Assembly (NCBI GenBank): GCA_021794705.1
Contig: JAJYQH010000043.1
Location: 1-7,283 of the forward strand
Direction: 5' to 3'
Origin: Actinomycetes bacterium
Lineage (GTDB): Bacteria > Actinomycetota > Actinomycetes > Propionibacteriales > Propionibacteriaceae
DNA: 7,283 bases
Made by a program: the position numbers and the translations under genes
In this document: piece by piece, positions 6,486-7,283 of the stretch
Numbering within the stretch: the first letter of the stretch is position 1
Layout: the number at the start of each line of letters is the position of its first letter
Notes under the pieces: model-generated
What the model saw: only the letters and a program-made list of their open reading frames with translations
What the model was told of the DNA's origin: nothing
Databases searched by the model: none

Positions 6486-7283
6486 TCAGCCGGCCGCCTT
6501 GGTGATGGCGGCGAGCACCGACTCGGGGGTGCGCTTGGCCTGAGAGAGGTCGAACTCCTTGCCGTTGGCGAGGAACGTCGGAGTGCCGGCGATGTTGGCC
6601 CGCAGGCCCCCGTTGTCGACCTGGGCGACGAACCCGCTCATGGCCCGGGAGTCGTAGCAGTTCTGAAAGGTGGTGAGCTGCTGACCGGTGATGCCCGCCT
6701 TCGCCGCCCACTCGACCCGCAGCTGGTTCTCCGTGAAGTTCGTGCCCTCGGCCGGCGAGTTGTCGTAGATGGCGTCGTAGTACTGCTGGTAGTGGCCGAC
6801 CAGGTCGGCGCAGGCCGCCGCGTTGGCGGCCCGCTTCGACGAGTCGTTCTTGAGGCCGGTGTCGAGGAAGGTGAGGGTGCGCACCTCGAAGACGATCTTC
6901 CCCTCCTGGGCGAGCTGGCGGATCGCCGGACCGTAGAACTCGTGGTAGATCTTGCAGGCGCTGCACTGGTAGTCCTGGTACTCCACCAGGGTGGGCGCTT
7001 TCGCCGCCGCCTTGCCGGCGTCGGCGACGATTCCCAGGCCGTCCTTCGAGGCGTCCGGTGGCACCGCCGCCGACATCGCGGACGCCGGCGCCGAAGCCGC
7101 GGTGGTGGCTTGGGCCTGGTTGCGACGCTGGAGACTCCACGCGACGAGGGCGACGATGAGAGCGACCGCGACGACCGCGGCGCCCGTGACGATGAGCCGC
7201 CGGCGGCGTCCGTCGGGCCGCGGGGCGGGACGTCCGCCCGTGGGCCTGGGTGACGACGACGCGGCCGCCGGGCGGCGGCTGGT
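6486..7283 (-). CDS. Membrane-anchored DsbA-like thioredoxin-fold protein (5' end outside window)
   Basis: A thiol-disulfide oxidoreductase of the DsbA/Thioredoxin_4 type, expected to act outside the cytoplasmic membrane on exported proteins. The frame stays open to the window edge, giving 265 visible residues without an ATG, GTG or TTG before the Met codon at 7076, so the true start lies beyond 7283. Order of parts: a Pro/Arg/Ser-rich cytoplasmic tail ending in RRRR, one membrane helix of about 22 residues (7196-7131), a short Ala/Gln/Thr-rich linker, then the catalytic domain. The active site is CSAC (6965-6954) in YQDYQCSACK, and the cis-proline loop is GTPTFLANG (Pro codon 6581-6579). Two further cysteines, in AAACADL and FQNCYD, may form a structural disulfide. 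The positive-inside pattern supports an extracytoplasmic catalytic domain. It lies 230 bases upstream of valS, same strand. Whether it oxidises or isomerises disulfides is not evident. Confidence 0.88.
   Translation of the reverse strand, partial: TSRRPAAASSSPRPTGGRPAPRPDGRRRRLIVTGAAVVAVALIVALVAWSLQRRNQAQATTAASAPASAMSAAVPPDASKDGLGIVADAGKAAAKAPTLVEYQDYQCSACKIYHEFYGPAIRQLAQEGKIVFEVRTLTFLDTGLKNDSSKRAANAAACADLVGHYQQYYDAIYDNSPAEGTNFTENQLRVEWAAKAGITGQQLTTFQNCYDSRAMSGFVAQVDNGGLRANIAGTPTFLANGKEFDLSQAKRTPESVLAAITKAAG

Noticed and set aside
6188..6505. A 105-codon + strand frame across the valS start and the intergenic region
   Set aside because: Arg/Pro-rich, no motif, and it overlaps valS antisense and the valS promoter.
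7074..7076. ATG at 7076 as start of the DsbA-like protein
   Set aside because: The frame continues upstream into a clear basic segment, membrane helix and linker. Starting here would lose the membrane anchor.
6265..7140. A 291-codon - strand frame overlapping the dsbA-like gene
   Set aside because: No domain and Arg/Gly-rich composition. The overlapping frame carries CxxC, a cis-Pro loop and a membrane helix.
1..7283. Mobile element, CRISPR array, tRNA/rRNA, toxin-antitoxin or defence system
   Set aside because: No transposase or integrase frame, no regularly spaced direct repeats, no tRNA-like fold noticed, and almost all the sequence is accounted for by five recognisable genes.

Overview
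This window reads as ordinary chromosomal DNA from a high-GC actinobacterium. GC content is very high with strong G/C bias at third codon positions. All three internal start codons are GTG. Two genes have a TANNNT -10 box exactly six bases ahead of the GTG, the geometry of the leaderless transcripts common in Actinobacteria. The protein set (tricorn-type S41 protease, YbjJ-like MFS carrier, archaeal/Rickettsia-type valyl-tRNA synthetase, membrane-anchored DsbA-like protein) fits that phylum. I cannot name the genus.

Left half, + strand. Positions 1-1517 hold the C-terminal part of a tricorn-core protease whose N-terminal propeller region lies outside the window. Three bases after its stop, a PfkB-family sugar kinase (1521-2381) begins, so the two are probably cotranscribed and translationally coupled. 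A 61-base gap follows. It carries a good candidate leaderless promoter and an operator-like palindrome, and leads into an MFS transporter (2443-3669).

Right half, - strand. valS (6255-3688) converges on the MFS gene with only 18 bases between stop codons. A perfect 9-bp GC hairpin covers that junction and the valS stop codon. valS has its own apparent leaderless promoter, whose -10 box lies inside a perfect 7-bp-arm palindrome. Upstream of valS, after a 230-base gap with several GC hairpins, lies a membrane-anchored DsbA/thioredoxin-fold protein (6486 to beyond 7283) whose 5' end is outside the window.

Functionally the genes are loosely related: peptide turnover, small-molecule phosphorylation, export or uptake, translation, and extracytoplasmic thiol-disulfide chemistry. 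I see no mobile element, CRISPR array, RNA gene, toxin-antitoxin pair or defence cassette, and no convincing novel system. The points worth a second look are regulatory (matched leaderless promoters, two palindromes on promoters, a hairpin spanning a stop codon) and evolutionary (the type of ValRS, the protease-kinase pairing).
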